Positions 1 through 7,776 of a stretch of DNA of 20,896 nucleotides are shown piece after piece (position 1 is the first letter of the stretch; every line of letters starts with the position of its first letter). Under the pieces are notes generated by a model that saw only the letters and a list, made by a program, of their open reading frames with translations, made no database searches and had not been told where the DNA came from. Location: contig CAYFJO010000176.1 of NCBI GenBank assembly GCA_964343305.1, forward strand, positions 1 to 20,896, written 5' to 3'. The stretch comes from CAYFJO01 sp964343305 (GTDB lineage Bacteria > Planctomycetota > Planctomycetia > Pirellulales > Pirellulaceae). The translations under genes and the position numbers were made by a program.

Positions 1-516
1 GACATCTGGGCGGCGTTTGACGCGATAGTTTTCGTAGAGATTGAAGCCCCAGACTCGCTGCCCTTTTTTGTTCGTGTCCCAGCAATTGAGGTGGCCGTCG
101 ATGCTGAGCGTGTAAAGGAAGCCCGTCGTCGCGTCGAATTCGGGCGTTGCCGAAACGCCCGCGTAAATGCTTTGGTCGCCGGTTGCTTGACGGCCGTATT
201 TCGGGCAGGTGTAGGAGGTGCTCCAAATTTCATTGCCAGTGTCAGCGGCGAGGCAGTACAGATATTCCTTGTTCGATCGCCAGCCCATGATGTACATCTT
301 CCCTTTGACGATAATGGGCGACGTGCAGCCGATGCCGACATTTTTGTTCCACAACGCATTGCCTGCGGGCCATTGCTTGCCGCTGAAGCCGGATGATTCG
401 CTCGTGTGATCGTTGCGATGTGGGCCGCGCCAATGGGGCCAGTCGGCGGCCAGAACGGATGATGTGAGGGCGAAGAAGAAGATGGAGAAGAGGGCTGCGG
501 TAGGACGGATTGCCAA
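1..516 (-). CDS. Secreted PQQ-like beta-propeller protein (partial, C-terminus outside window)
   Basis: Read on the minus strand from a TTG at 516-514, the frame stays open to the window edge (172 codons). It starts with a hydrophobic export signal (residues 4-23, ending SSVLA) and then ADWPHWRGPHRN, the mature N-terminus typical of planctomycete PQQ-like (PF13360-type) beta-propeller proteins. Blade-like stretches follow: LYCLAADTGNEIWS, GFLYTLSIDGHLNCWDT and KKGQRVWGFNLYE, the alternating 'A-D-x-x-T-G-x-x-x-W' pattern of this fold. It is probably periplasmic or surface-exposed; no enzymatic role can be read. TTG is the only standard start ahead of the signal peptide, and no ATG occurs before codon ~70. 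It lies 38 nt after the FecR-like gene on the same strand, so it is probably the third gene of the sigma factor operon. Oddity: the start codon sits in a palindromic repeat. The family is sure; the start is less so. Confidence 0.8.
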   Translation of the reverse strand, partial: MAIRPTAALFSIFFFALTSSVLAADWPHWRGPHRNDHTSESSGFSGKQWPAGNALWNKNVGIGCTSPIIVKGKMYIMGWRSNKEYLYCLAADTGNEIWSTSYTCPKYGRQATGDQSIYAGVSATPEFDATTGFLYTLSIDGHLNCWDTNKKGQRVWGFNLYENYRVKRRPDV

Positions 517-557
517 TCCGTCCGCACTCTCGATGGAAAGATTGGAAATCCGTCCTA
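501..557. repeat. Nested palindromic repeat (TAGGACGGATT family) between FecR-like and propeller genes
   Basis: An inner perfect inverted repeat GGACGGATT-gcc-AATCCGTCC occupies 503-523. An outer pair, TAGGACGGATTGCC at 501-514 and GGAAATCCGTCCTA at 544-557, surrounds it with two mismatches. Read on the minus strand the outer arm starts TAGGACGGATTTCCAATC, and its first three bases are the stop codon of the FecR-like gene. The same 18-mer starts the large element at 4296. The family is intergenic and REP-like; no transposase lies nearby. Confidence 0.85.
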
Positions 558-2111
558 CTGGCGAGCTTCGACAAGTTTGTGATACGCCGCGGCGTTCGCC
601 AGCGCTTCTTCGTGTTCGATGAATCGACTGTAAATCGCGATGCCTTGGAGCGTGCCGTGCCATTGATGGCCTCCAGTGTATTCGCCGCCAAAAACGAGGT
701 GTTGGTCGTTCCAGTTACTAAAGTCGCCTTCATCCATCGGCTGGTTAAGTTTCATCTCGCCATCGACGTAGCAAACCAGCCGTCCGGGCTTACAGGAAAC
801 CATGATATGCCGTGGCAATTTGTCGGGAAACCTGTACACGACAAACTCTGACAAGGGATCTTCGCCTTGAGCCGTTTTCAGTTGAAGCACCAATTGGTCA
901 CCTTTCTGAGTGAGCGAGAAATTGCGCGAGTCTTTGCCGGACGAAAACGTCATAATGTGTCCCGGCTCGATCAGGTTCGCCTCGAATGGCGAAACATAAC
1001 CCTCCAGCGTCAGCTCATTCGATTTGCGACAGGCGGTCAGCATGTTAAGACTTGAGCCCAGCGTTTCAAACCGACCGCGACCCAAGATCATCGCATCATC
1101 CTTGTTCCAATTCGCGTGGACCCTTCCCTCTACGACGCAACGCCGATAAACTCCGAGAGATTGGTCCAGAACGAAATTGGGTTCATCTTTGGTATCCATC
1201 AAAAATACCAAACCACCGCGTTTCGTGGGCCAAGGCGACTTTCGCAACTTCATGTCTGCGGACGACGCATAGTACCCCCCTTGAACCGTTATCGGACGGC
1301 CAGTGGGTCTGGGTTGAAATCCCACGCTTCCTTTAATGACGTCCAACCGCGACTCTTCCGCGTCAACCAACAGAAAGAACTCCGTGCCCTTGACGATGAC
1401 ATCGGCATTGTTGGTTTCGATGGTCATGGGGCCCGACTTGGTTTGTGGAGTCACGTTGGCCGAAACGCTGCCTTGGTGGACTTTCACAAACTTGCCGCCT
1501 TGCATGCCGACATCAAATTCAATGACCGATTCACCGCCGACGTGGACCCGCGTCTTGTCAGTGTATTCAAACGTCATCGCCTGATTGGAAGACGTTTTGA
1601 TCTGTTCCCCGCGATTGATACGAATCGGTTCGCCCGGCCTGATCTTCTCTTTTCGTCCCGGCCCGTAAATCGTTCCGCCGCCTTCGGCGATTGCGATCTC
1701 GACGGCAAAATCCAATGTCGGCGAAATCACAACATAGGCGCTGATTCCCACCGCGACCAGGATCACCAGAGCGGTAGCCAGCACGAAGTTGCGGCGGCGG
1801 GCGCGTTGGCTTCGTAATTCCCAATGCTCCAACTCCTGCTCCGCAATCGTGCGGAGGTCGTGTACTTGCTCGGCCAATTCGGCCTCACCCGTCTTGTAGT
1901 CGCGGATGCGCTGATCGACCTGCGCCATGAAATCTTGTCGATCGACACCATAGCGTTGAGCCAGCAACTCGTTGACCATCAATTGGTCCTTGACTTCGAC
2001 GGCCAATGTCGTGTTCTTGCCCAACGCGGCGAGCAACAGCGCCATCTCTTCGTCCGACACCTTCTCCGGATCGTCCAAATAGTTTTCGATGATTTGATTG
2101 ATGGCGCTCAT
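555..2111 (-). CDS. FecR-domain, LamG-domain membrane protein; probable anti-sigma partner of the ECF sigma factor
   Basis: 518 aa from the ATG at 2111, which overlaps the sigma factor stop as ATGA; the frame is open further upstream, but that would run inside the sigma gene. Residues 1-107 are cytoplasmic and helical with a charged coiled stretch (75-105). A single membrane helix lies at about 108-130 after the basic stop RARRR. Residues 165-265 resemble a FecR domain (GEQIKTSSNQAMTFEYTDKT, the G-x-x-x-F-x-V-x-G-T-E-F type strand near 228-246, then DVIKGSVGFQP). Residues 325-505 resemble a LamG/concanavalin-like domain (VVEGRVHANW, YVDGEMKLNQP, HGTLQGIAIYSR). FecR-type proteins in such pairs hold or activate their sigma factor in response to an extracytoplasmic signal; the LamG domain may bind a glycan outside. 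No Cys/His zinc-binding anti-sigma motif is visible. The stop codon TAG comes from a repeat. Confidence 0.88.
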   Translation of the reverse strand: MSAINQIIENYLDDPEKVSDEEMALLLAALGKNTTLAVEVKDQLMVNELLAQRYGVDRQDFMAQVDQRIRDYKTGEAELAEQVHDLRTIAEQELEHWELRSQRARRRNFVLATALVILVAVGISAYVVISPTLDFAVEIAIAEGGGTIYGPGRKEKIRPGEPIRINRGEQIKTSSNQAMTFEYTDKTRVHVGGESVIEFDVGMQGGKFVKVHQGSVSANVTPQTKSGPMTIETNNADVIVKGTEFFLLVDAEESRLDVIKGSVGFQPRPTGRPITVQGGYYASSADMKLRKSPWPTKRGGLVFLMDTKDEPNFVLDQSLGVYRRCVVEGRVHANWNKDDAMILGRGRFETLGSSLNMLTACRKSNELTLEGYVSPFEANLIEPGHIMTFSSGKDSRNFSLTQKGDQLVLQLKTAQGEDPLSEFVVYRFPDKLPRHIMVSCKPGRLVCYVDGEMKLNQPMDEGDFSNWNDQHLVFGGEYTGGHQWHGTLQGIAIYSRFIEHEEALANAAAYHKLVEARQ

Positions 2112-2641
2112 GATTGGCTGGCCAGGGTGTGAGTGATGCAATCCTTCAGTATCGCCCGCACTCGATGCAGCGCGACTCGCACGGCTTCGGGCGACGAGTT
2201 GGTCAATTCGGCGATTCGTTGTGAGGAAAGATCTTGCGTATATTTCAGTTGCAAATAGCGGCGGCTCTTTTCGGGCAGTTTCTCGCAACAGCCATCCAAA
2301 GCGTCGCTCATCGTGGTTTGCTCGCCGGTCTTTTCAAGACCCGCGTCAATGTTTCCAAGGATCTCGACCAGTGCCTCTCGATGTAACCGGCCCCGACGAG
2401 CGTGTCGACGGATGTGGTTCAAACACAAGTTGCGGGCAATTCCTTTGATCCAACGCTCCACGGCCACATCGGGCGGGATCTTCGCGAAGTTCTTATACAA
2501 TTCGAGGTACACGTCCTGGGCCACGTCGTCGACCTCATGAGGCGAAATCCCCATTCCCGCGATGTACGCACGGATGCGGACCTGCGTATCGTGCACAATC
2601 GACTCAAACTGTGGCACAGTCGTCTTTTCCGACACAGCCAT
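2108..2641 (-). CDS. ECF-family RNA polymerase sigma factor
   Basis: 177 aa. Region 2 covers about residues 10-80 (the acidic core EVDDVAQDVYLELYKNF, then VERWIKGIARNLCLNHIRRHAR, the -10-recognition helix). Region 4 covers about 115-170 (LPEKSRRYLQLKYTQDLSSQRIAE, then a helix-turn-helix ending PEAVRVALHRVRAILKDCI). The length and two-domain build match ECF sigma factors, and the ALHRVRAIL ending recalls the groups common in planctomycetes. GAGGG lies just ahead of the ATG. The stop overlaps the start of the FecR-like gene by 4 nt, which points to translational coupling and a sigma/regulator pair. It should direct polymerase to its own promoter and an unknown regulon, with release controlled by the membrane protein. 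Confidence 0.95.
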   Translation of the reverse strand: MAVSEKTTVPQFESIVHDTQVRIRAYIAGMGISPHEVDDVAQDVYLELYKNFAKIPPDVAVERWIKGIARNLCLNHIRRHARRGRLHREALVEILGNIDAGLEKTGEQTTMSDALDGCCEKLPEKSRRYLQLKYTQDLSSQRIAELTNSSPEAVRVALHRVRAILKDCITHTLASQS

Positions 2642-3044
2642 GTTCCCTCAATAACTAGACAAGTATCGTCTTCAGTCTATCAAATTGTTACATATTGCTC
2701 GTGATTTGGCGTTGACCGCTAGATAGACTAGTGAACTACCAGTGGAATGCAACGGCAGTTTGCGCCTAACGACTTGTCAGAGAAGCAGTTGCACGTGAAG
2801 CCGAGCCTCGGAGGGAAGGAGCGTGTGGACGGATGCCGAGGCGGTCTCGTGACAGATGTGCGGAATGGACGAATCGTGCCAGACGTCCGGCCAGCGAGCG
2901 TGCATTAATCACTTGTGGCAGAACCGGAACAACTGACATGCGGATGCCGCAACAACATGCATCAGCCGTCAAATCGTTGCGAGACGACGTTGCCTTGCGA
3001 CGATAACCCCAGAAGGATGTCATGGAGTCGCTCGTACGGAGACT
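2642..3044. promoter_or_regulatory. Divergent intergenic region with an 8-bp inverted repeat upstream of the sigma gene
   Basis: 403 nt without a credible gene, between the minus-strand sigma factor and the plus-strand TolC-like gene; both promoters should be here. AGTCTATC at 2674-2681 is repeated inverted as GATAGACT at 2722-2729, and the second copy lies in the near-symmetric CTAGATAGACTAG. This is about 35-90 nt upstream of the sigma start, where an operator or autoregulatory promoter element would sit. No convincing -35/-10 pair was found. The rest (2760-3030) shows nothing I can assign. Confidence 0.35.
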
Positions 3045-4298
3045 ATGGAATTGTTGGGCCGCGATGTACTGATCGGTTGGATCTGCATGATCGTCAGCAT
3101 CGCGCTGGCCGGTTGTCGCGGCGACTCTTGTTGCCAGTGTCCTGTCGCGGTCACTGGTCCCGTTGATATCGAACCACGAGCGCCCCGTGGATCACTTCAA
3201 GTCGACGCGTCGGATCTGCGGCCGGTGGATGAAGTCGAATCAGATCGTCCGGCGGAGTATCGCCATTTGACACCCGACGAATGCCAGTGTCTCGCGGCCC
3301 ACAGCGCTCCACTGGCCAGTGTGATGGAATTGGAACGATCGAGTGGTTCGCGTCACAAGTCCTCTGGCGATGCGGCTCAGTCCTTCACGCGTCGCCTGAC
3401 TCGCATCCGCACGGTGAACGAACGAAATCGCGCGGCTGCCGAAGCTCTCAAGGTGTACTACCAACTCGCCGAGGCCGAAGGAAAACGCGACTTACTCGCC
3501 CAAAGCCTGGCCAAGATCGACGACTCCATTCGGCAGGAAGGCGAGCTGCGCAAACAAGGAATCGCCGCGCCCAGTCGCGGCGCGTTGGCGACCGAGCGGC
3601 TGGGAATGCTTTCCGCTCGCACGAAATTGGACGCCTCGATCAGCCAACTCAATGGCAAACTGCGCGTGATTTTGCATTTGGACGAGCACGACCTCACGCC
3701 CATTTGGCCGAAGGCCGATTTAACGATGGGCGATGACGGGATCGATGTGGATGAAGCCATCTCGGAAGGCTTGGCTTTGCGGCCGGATCTGGCGGCGCTG
3801 CGATTGATGCGAGATTCCGTCAACGCAGATACGCTGCCGGTGATTCAACAATCCATGCAAATGATGGGTGCGACGTTGTCTGTCGGCGGAAAACTGAAAA
3901 CGCATTTGTTGAAACCATCCGCCAGGCAGGCGATCCAAGACGAAATCCATCTGCGTCGCCGGCAATTGTTTCAACTGTATTCTGATGCCGAGCGGGCAGC
4001 GACCGAAGAGATCCGGCAGGCGGCCATTGCCGTCGATACGGCACGGCGGCTGGTTGCTTTGTCCGCCGAGAAAGCGAACCAACTCAAATCCCGCAACGAG
4101 GATCTCAAGCGGCTGCGTGAAGCGGGCGAAGCAACTCCGCAGGAAATCGCCCGTGGCTCGCTCGACATTCTAACGGCCGATGCTGATCTGCTGCACGATG
4201 TCATCCAATGGAAACTCGCCCTGGCAAAACTGCACGAGGCACAGGGCCAATTGGCAGCGGATTGTGGCTATGTCGCCCCGTGCCGCATTTGCCCGTAG
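3045..4298 (+). CDS. TolC-like outer-membrane efflux family lipoprotein, atypical
   Basis: 417 aa. The N-terminus has a lipoprotein signal, with a hydrophobic core at 9-22 and lipobox LAGC (C24). A Cys-rich patch follows (C29, C30, C32) and a Cys pair at C80 and C82 (ECQC). Residues 115-210 and 295-405 are long, charged, heptad-like helices typical of the TolC periplasmic tunnel. The hallmark TolC segment ISEGLALRPDLAALR is at 239-253. The two helical halves fit TolC/OEP (PF02321), but the part that should form beta-barrel strands (about 255-295) is very short. It may thus be a periplasmic lipoprotein derivative rather than a pore. GGAG lies 3 nt before the ATG. No pump or adaptor gene is adjacent. 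The TAG stop is the start of a repeat, leaving the Cys-rich tail CGYVAPCRICP. Family call good, function uncertain. Confidence 0.75.
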   Translation: MELLGRDVLIGWICMIVSIALAGCRGDSCCQCPVAVTGPVDIEPRAPRGSLQVDASDLRPVDEVESDRPAEYRHLTPDECQCLAAHSAPLASVMELERSSGSRHKSSGDAAQSFTRRLTRIRTVNERNRAAAEALKVYYQLAEAEGKRDLLAQSLAKIDDSIRQEGELRKQGIAAPSRGALATERLGMLSARTKLDASISQLNGKLRVILHLDEHDLTPIWPKADLTMGDDGIDVDEAISEGLALRPDLAALRLMRDSVNADTLPVIQQSMQMMGATLSVGGKLKTHLLKPSARQAIQDEIHLRRRQLFQLYSDAERAATEEIRQAAIAVDTARRLVALSAEKANQLKSRNEDLKRLREAGEATPQEIARGSLDILTADADLLHDVIQWKLALAKLHEAQGQLAADCGYVAPCRICP

Positions 4299-4620
4299 GA
4301 CGGATTTCCAATCCATTGTTTATACATAAGTCTTTCGCCCCGAAGTGGGCACCAACATATCAGCCCAGGGCAGAGCGCAGCGCCGCCCTGGGTTGCGATC
4401 CAATCAACAAGGGTAGCCCTGAAAGGGCGAAACAAATTCCCGGGTTTGGATCAACTAGATGTCCTGTTTCGCCCTTTCAGGGCTAATGTTCGTGATGGTT
4501 CGCAAACCCAGGGCGGCGCTTCGCGGCTGAAGCCGCTTCGCTCTGCCCCGGTCTGATTTGTTGCAGGCCCTTTCAGGGCGAAAACTTGTGTATAGACAAC
4601 AGATTGCCAACCCGTCCGAC
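4295..4620. repeat. Large nested palindromic element (~325 bp), MITE/REP-like
   Basis: The whole interval folds on itself. Outer arms: 4295-4340 (GTAGGACGGATTTCCAATCC..., TATACATAAGTCTTTCGCCC) pair imperfectly with 4577-4620 (GGGCGAAAACTTGTGTATA..., then AGATTGCCAACCCGTCCGAC). Middle arms: GCAGAGCGCAGCGCCGCCCT at 4370-4389 with AACCCAGGGCGGCGCT (4505-4520) and the reverse of GCAGAGCG at 4539-4546; the right side carries an extra GAAGCGGCTTCAGCC-type hairpin. Inner arms: AGCCCTGAAAGGGCGAAACA at 4415-4434 is a perfect 20-bp inverted match to 4465-4484. A further copy of the inner core, GGCCCTTTCAGGGCGAAA, is at 4567-4583. No ORF inside is credible. Confidence 0.85.
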
Positions 4621-4686
4621 CGCTTTCGTCCGTGGGAATAACTTCTCGCCTAAAACGCGAACCATCTGGGGCAACTTTGGGTTTCC

Positions 4687-4715
4687 TTGCTGTACCCCGA
4701 CGCCATCGGTAAGAT
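4687..4715 (+). promoter_or_regulatory. Possible sigma70-like promoter before the membrane-protein pair
   Basis: TTGCTG at 4687-4692 and TAAGAT at 4710-4715 are separated by 17 nt, about 40 nt ahead of the ATG at 4755. Both boxes are only partial matches to consensus. The call rests on spacing and location in the sole unique stretch between the repeat element and the gene. Confidence 0.25.
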
Positions 4716-4754
4716 GAAACTATCACTTCGATCACGCATCGCCTTGGCCGCCAC

Positions 4755-6233
4755 ATGACACAGAACTTTGGGACGGACGACGAACCATCTTCACGTTCCC
4801 CGCGCCAGCCGCCGAATTATCTCTCGCGGGCGGTTCAGATGCGCATGCTGATGTTGGTCGGTTGCCTCATGATGGTGATCATCGCCATGATCGAGGCGCG
4901 TAAACCCAAGTATTATCGGTGGTTATTCCCCGAAAATGTCTCAGAAGATGCCGGCGACATCGACACACGCCTGTTGATTCCCCCGGTCGAATTACAACCG
5001 GACGATGAAGACGCCACGCCCAAAGACGCTGCCGACGAAACGGAAGACAACGTCCAAATCGACGTCGTACATCGCGAGCAAATCGCAACGTGGACAGCCC
5101 TGCTTACCAAAGTCAAATCGGAAGGCCGTTTGCTCCTCTATCAGGTTCTGTTGGCAGGACGCGAACGGAAGAAACTCACCGACGAGCAAAAGCAAGATTG
5201 GGGCGTGATCCTGAAGCAGTTCGACGAAGGTTGGGAAGCGTACGACGCCAAAGCATCGAACGCCGTCTTGCAAATGCCGGATGAGAATCCGGACAAGCGA
5301 GTTTGGTTGAACGTGTTGCTGCGATTGCGGTCGCGTTGGTCACAAATGAAAGAGGTTTTTGATCTGATCGTGCAAGGCAGGTACCTGCTGCCGAAAGATC
5401 AAGAGGTTTTGAATGACCTGGAAGAACTGTTTGACGAAATTGCGTTAAACGGCGTCAAGGACAAAACCTTTTCTAACCGGCCGTCCGAGTCCGACGCCTG
5501 GTTTCGCATGCTCGACCGGGTCCGCACGTCGTCCCGAAAGCAACTCGAAGAGCAATCGCTGGGACACGTTGGATTCCTGGAACTCTTTCGGCAACCGCAA
5601 ACCTATCGCGGTAAAGTGGTCACGATTCATGGCACAGCCAGGATGGCCTACCACGTGCGTGCCACGAAGAACATTTACGGCATCGCGGGATACTACATCT
5701 TCATCGTCAAACCCAACGGCGGCGTGAATTCGCCGTTGACGGTTTACGCCTTGGAAACGCCGCCTGGATTTCCGGAAGTGAAAGATCGCGACCTCGACAG
5801 GACCACGACCACGTTGTTCGAAGAGGTCGAATTCACTGGATACTTTTTCAAGAACCGCGCCTATCGCGCCAAAGGCGGGTCGTTTATCTCTCCGACTTTG
5901 GTGGCCAGAGTTGCCAAATGGGATGGTCCTTTGGACGAAGTTGACGATTGGTCGGAACTGCCTAGTATCAGTACGGCCATCATGGGCATCGTGGGGGTTG
6001 CCGCGGTCGGCATTCTCCTATGCGTGTTGATCTATCGACAAAATCGAGGCGTTTCTCCGGAAGTGGCCCGCTACGATGTCAGTAACCGGACCAGCGCGGA
6101 GTCGCTCAAGAAGTTGGAGAAAGAAGCGCCAACCGTGACCGTGGAAGACCGCTTGCGCGAGTTGTCAGCGGCTCAGCATGACGCCGAACAAGAGTCGAAC
6201 GACGAGGAACAGGATGAACAAAGTGATGATTGA
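4755..6233 (+). CDS. Unrecognised two-helix membrane protein, first of a coupled pair
   Basis: 492 aa; family not recognised. A cytoplasmic N-tail (1-28) is followed by a membrane helix at about 29-47 (MRMLMLVGCLMMVIIAMI), a large presumably periplasmic part (48-403), a second helix at about 405-427 (TAIMGIVGVAAVGILLCVLI) and a cytoplasmic acidic tail (428-492, ending DEEQDEQSDD). Residues 105-265 look helical. Residues 275-390 form a module (FRQPQTYRGKVVTIHGTARM, AGYYIFIV, LTVYALETPPGFP, FTGYFFKNRAYRA, SFISPTLVARV) that recurs twice in the next gene. The G-K-V-V-x-I-x-G-x-A-R strand pattern suggests an OB-like small beta fold (inference). There is no Shine-Dalgarno close to the ATG, so the start could shift slightly. 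It overlaps the next gene by 20 nt, implying co-translation and probably a complex. Confidence 0.8.
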   Translation: MTQNFGTDDEPSSRSPRQPPNYLSRAVQMRMLMLVGCLMMVIIAMIEARKPKYYRWLFPENVSEDAGDIDTRLLIPPVELQPDDEDATPKDAADETEDNVQIDVVHREQIATWTALLTKVKSEGRLLLYQVLLAGRERKKLTDEQKQDWGVILKQFDEGWEAYDAKASNAVLQMPDENPDKRVWLNVLLRLRSRWSQMKEVFDLIVQGRYLLPKDQEVLNDLEELFDEIALNGVKDKTFSNRPSESDAWFRMLDRVRTSSRKQLEEQSLGHVGFLELFRQPQTYRGKVVTIHGTARMAYHVRATKNIYGIAGYYIFIVKPNGGVNSPLTVYALETPPGFPEVKDRDLDRTTTTLFEEVEFTGYFFKNRAYRAKGGSFISPTLVARVAKWDGPLDEVDDWSELPSISTAIMGIVGVAAVGILLCVLIYRQNRGVSPEVARYDVSNRTSAESLKKLEKEAPTVTVEDRLRELSAAQHDAEQESNDEEQDEQSDD

Positions 6234-7776
6234 ACGAGTTATCTCTCTCACCGTGTTTCTGATCAGCGTCCTGTCGCTGCCCGCGTTCGCCCAAGACGAA
6301 AAGGACGAACCCGACAAGCAGCCCAAGCCAGCCGCAGCCAAAGACAACGGCGAACAACTGTTGTTGCCCGCAAATTCGCAGCCGCCATGGAAGAATGACA
6401 GCGAACCGTCTTCGCTTCCACCGCTTCAGCCGTCCGAATCTGCTCGCGATGCACTGGACAATGTGGTCGACAGCGAGCTAGACCGCTTGTATCTAACCGA
6501 CGGCGTTGACCAGAACATCCTGAACAAGATTCTCTACAAACTACCGCGGTTGGGCCTGGACAACGTTCAGCGCTTTGTCCAACAGACTACCAACCTGAGC
6601 TGGAAAAAAGTGCTGGAAGATCCGCAGTCGCACGGCATGCAGATGTTTTCCATGTCGGGCCGCGTAACCAAAATCGAGCGCCAGGATTTAGTCGCGGACG
6701 TTGCGGAGTGGATGGGATTCACGCATTACTATCTGGTTCAGTTTCAACCCGACGATTGTCCGACCACTGCGCAACTTTATGCGCTGGCAATTCCCGAGGC
6801 ATGGATGAAGAAGGAGAAACTTGACGAGCGAGCAAGTTGCGACGGACTATTGTTGAAGGCCGGACTGGCGGAGGACGCAGATTCGCCGCCGCCGTTGCTG
6901 TTCGCCGTTGACCGAATCGCCTGGAACCCGGACAAGCCGGACAAGAAATACTTTGTGGGCCCAAGTCAACTGTTGCTCGCCAAAACCGGAATGGATCTGG
7001 GCTTGTTCGATGACGTGCGTCGATTGAACGGCCAAAAACTTGCCGCTGGCGACAGCGAGTGTTTTTATCGCGTCCTGTCGTTGATGCCCAAATTCAAACC
7101 GGACGAATTGCGACGGGCAGCCACACCACTTGATATCGTTCCATATTTGCAAAAACCAGTCGAACATCATGGCGATCTGGTCATCGTCGAAGGCAGCGCG
7201 CGGAGGATTTCCAAATCCGTTGTATCAAGACCCTATTTCAAGGATCGGCTTGATCTGCCCTCCTTTTACGAAATCGACATCCTGGTCGATTTGGGAAACA
7301 AACGGATCAAGCTTGGCAAGGACAAACCTGGCAAACCGGCCATTGTCTTGCAAGATACGTTTCCCGTTACGGTTTGCGTTAGACAGTTGCCACCCGGATT
7401 GTCTGTTTCCGACAAATTGAACGAACGTGTTCGCGTTCCGTGTTTCTTTTACAAGCTGTGGACGTATCAATCTCAATACACACGAACGCAAGACTCGGCA
7501 GCGAAACAGCCCAGCCCGCTGATGGTGGGCCTGATGCCCGAGTTGATTGAATACGAAGATCAGTCCAATCCGGTGATCGGCGCATTGGCGGTTGGATTGA
7601 TCGTCTTGGCCGTTGGCGGCATTTGGGTGGGCCTATGGATCTTCGGCCGTGGCGACCAGAAGTTCCAGAAGGAAACGCTCAACCGCCAATACGAAGTGGA
7701 AAAAGGCAAATCGCTTAACGACATGGGCATCGAAGCCCAAGACGGCCCGGACTTCAGCGGGATCGATGAGAGTTAG
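6214..7776 (+). CDS. Unrecognised exported membrane-anchored protein, second of a coupled pair
   Basis: 520 aa; family not recognised. The ATG at 6214 is chosen because GAGG lies 6 nt upstream and a signal peptide follows directly (MNKVMIERVISLTVFLISVL... ending AFA, cut near 26); the frame is open to 6178 but that only adds a polar leader. A Lys/Pro/Asp-rich linker (28-75) precedes two modules, about 130-250 (WKKVLEDPQSHGMQMFSMSGR, HYYLVQF, LYALAIPEAW, PLLFAVDRIAW) and 305-445 (YLQKPVEHHGDLVIVEGSAR, FYEIDILV, VPCFFYKLWTY, SPLMVGLMPEL), related to each other and to the module in the upstream gene. A membrane helix at 452-476 and a short cytoplasmic tail end the protein. Most of it faces the periplasm. 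It shares topology and module with its partner, so the two probably form an envelope complex; the role is unknown. Confidence 0.8.
   Translation: MNKVMIERVISLTVFLISVLSLPAFAQDEKDEPDKQPKPAAAKDNGEQLLLPANSQPPWKNDSEPSSLPPLQPSESARDALDNVVDSELDRLYLTDGVDQNILNKILYKLPRLGLDNVQRFVQQTTNLSWKKVLEDPQSHGMQMFSMSGRVTKIERQDLVADVAEWMGFTHYYLVQFQPDDCPTTAQLYALAIPEAWMKKEKLDERASCDGLLLKAGLAEDADSPPPLLFAVDRIAWNPDKPDKKYFVGPSQLLLAKTGMDLGLFDDVRRLNGQKLAAGDSECFYRVLSLMPKFKPDELRRAATPLDIVPYLQKPVEHHGDLVIVEGSARRISKSVVSRPYFKDRLDLPSFYEIDILVDLGNKRIKLGKDKPGKPAIVLQDTFPVTVCVRQLPPGLSVSDKLNERVRVPCFFYKLWTYQSQYTRTQDSAAKQPSPLMVGLMPELIEYEDQSNPVIGALAVGLIVLAVGGIWVGLWIFGRGDQKFQKETLNRQYEVEKGKSLNDMGIEAQDGPDFSGIDES

Noticed and set aside
242..733. 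163-codon minus-strand frame overlapping the FecR/propeller junction
   Set aside because: The correct frame for the propeller gene gives a signal peptide and blade motifs; this one reads the repeat and has no features.
1116..1817. 233-codon plus-strand frame antisense to the FecR-like gene
   Set aside because: No conserved pattern; the minus strand has FecR and LamG segments with coherent translation.
4295..4620. CRISPR array at the repeat-rich intergenic stretch
   Set aside because: The copies are inverted and nested, not direct with uniform spacers; no cas genes nearby.
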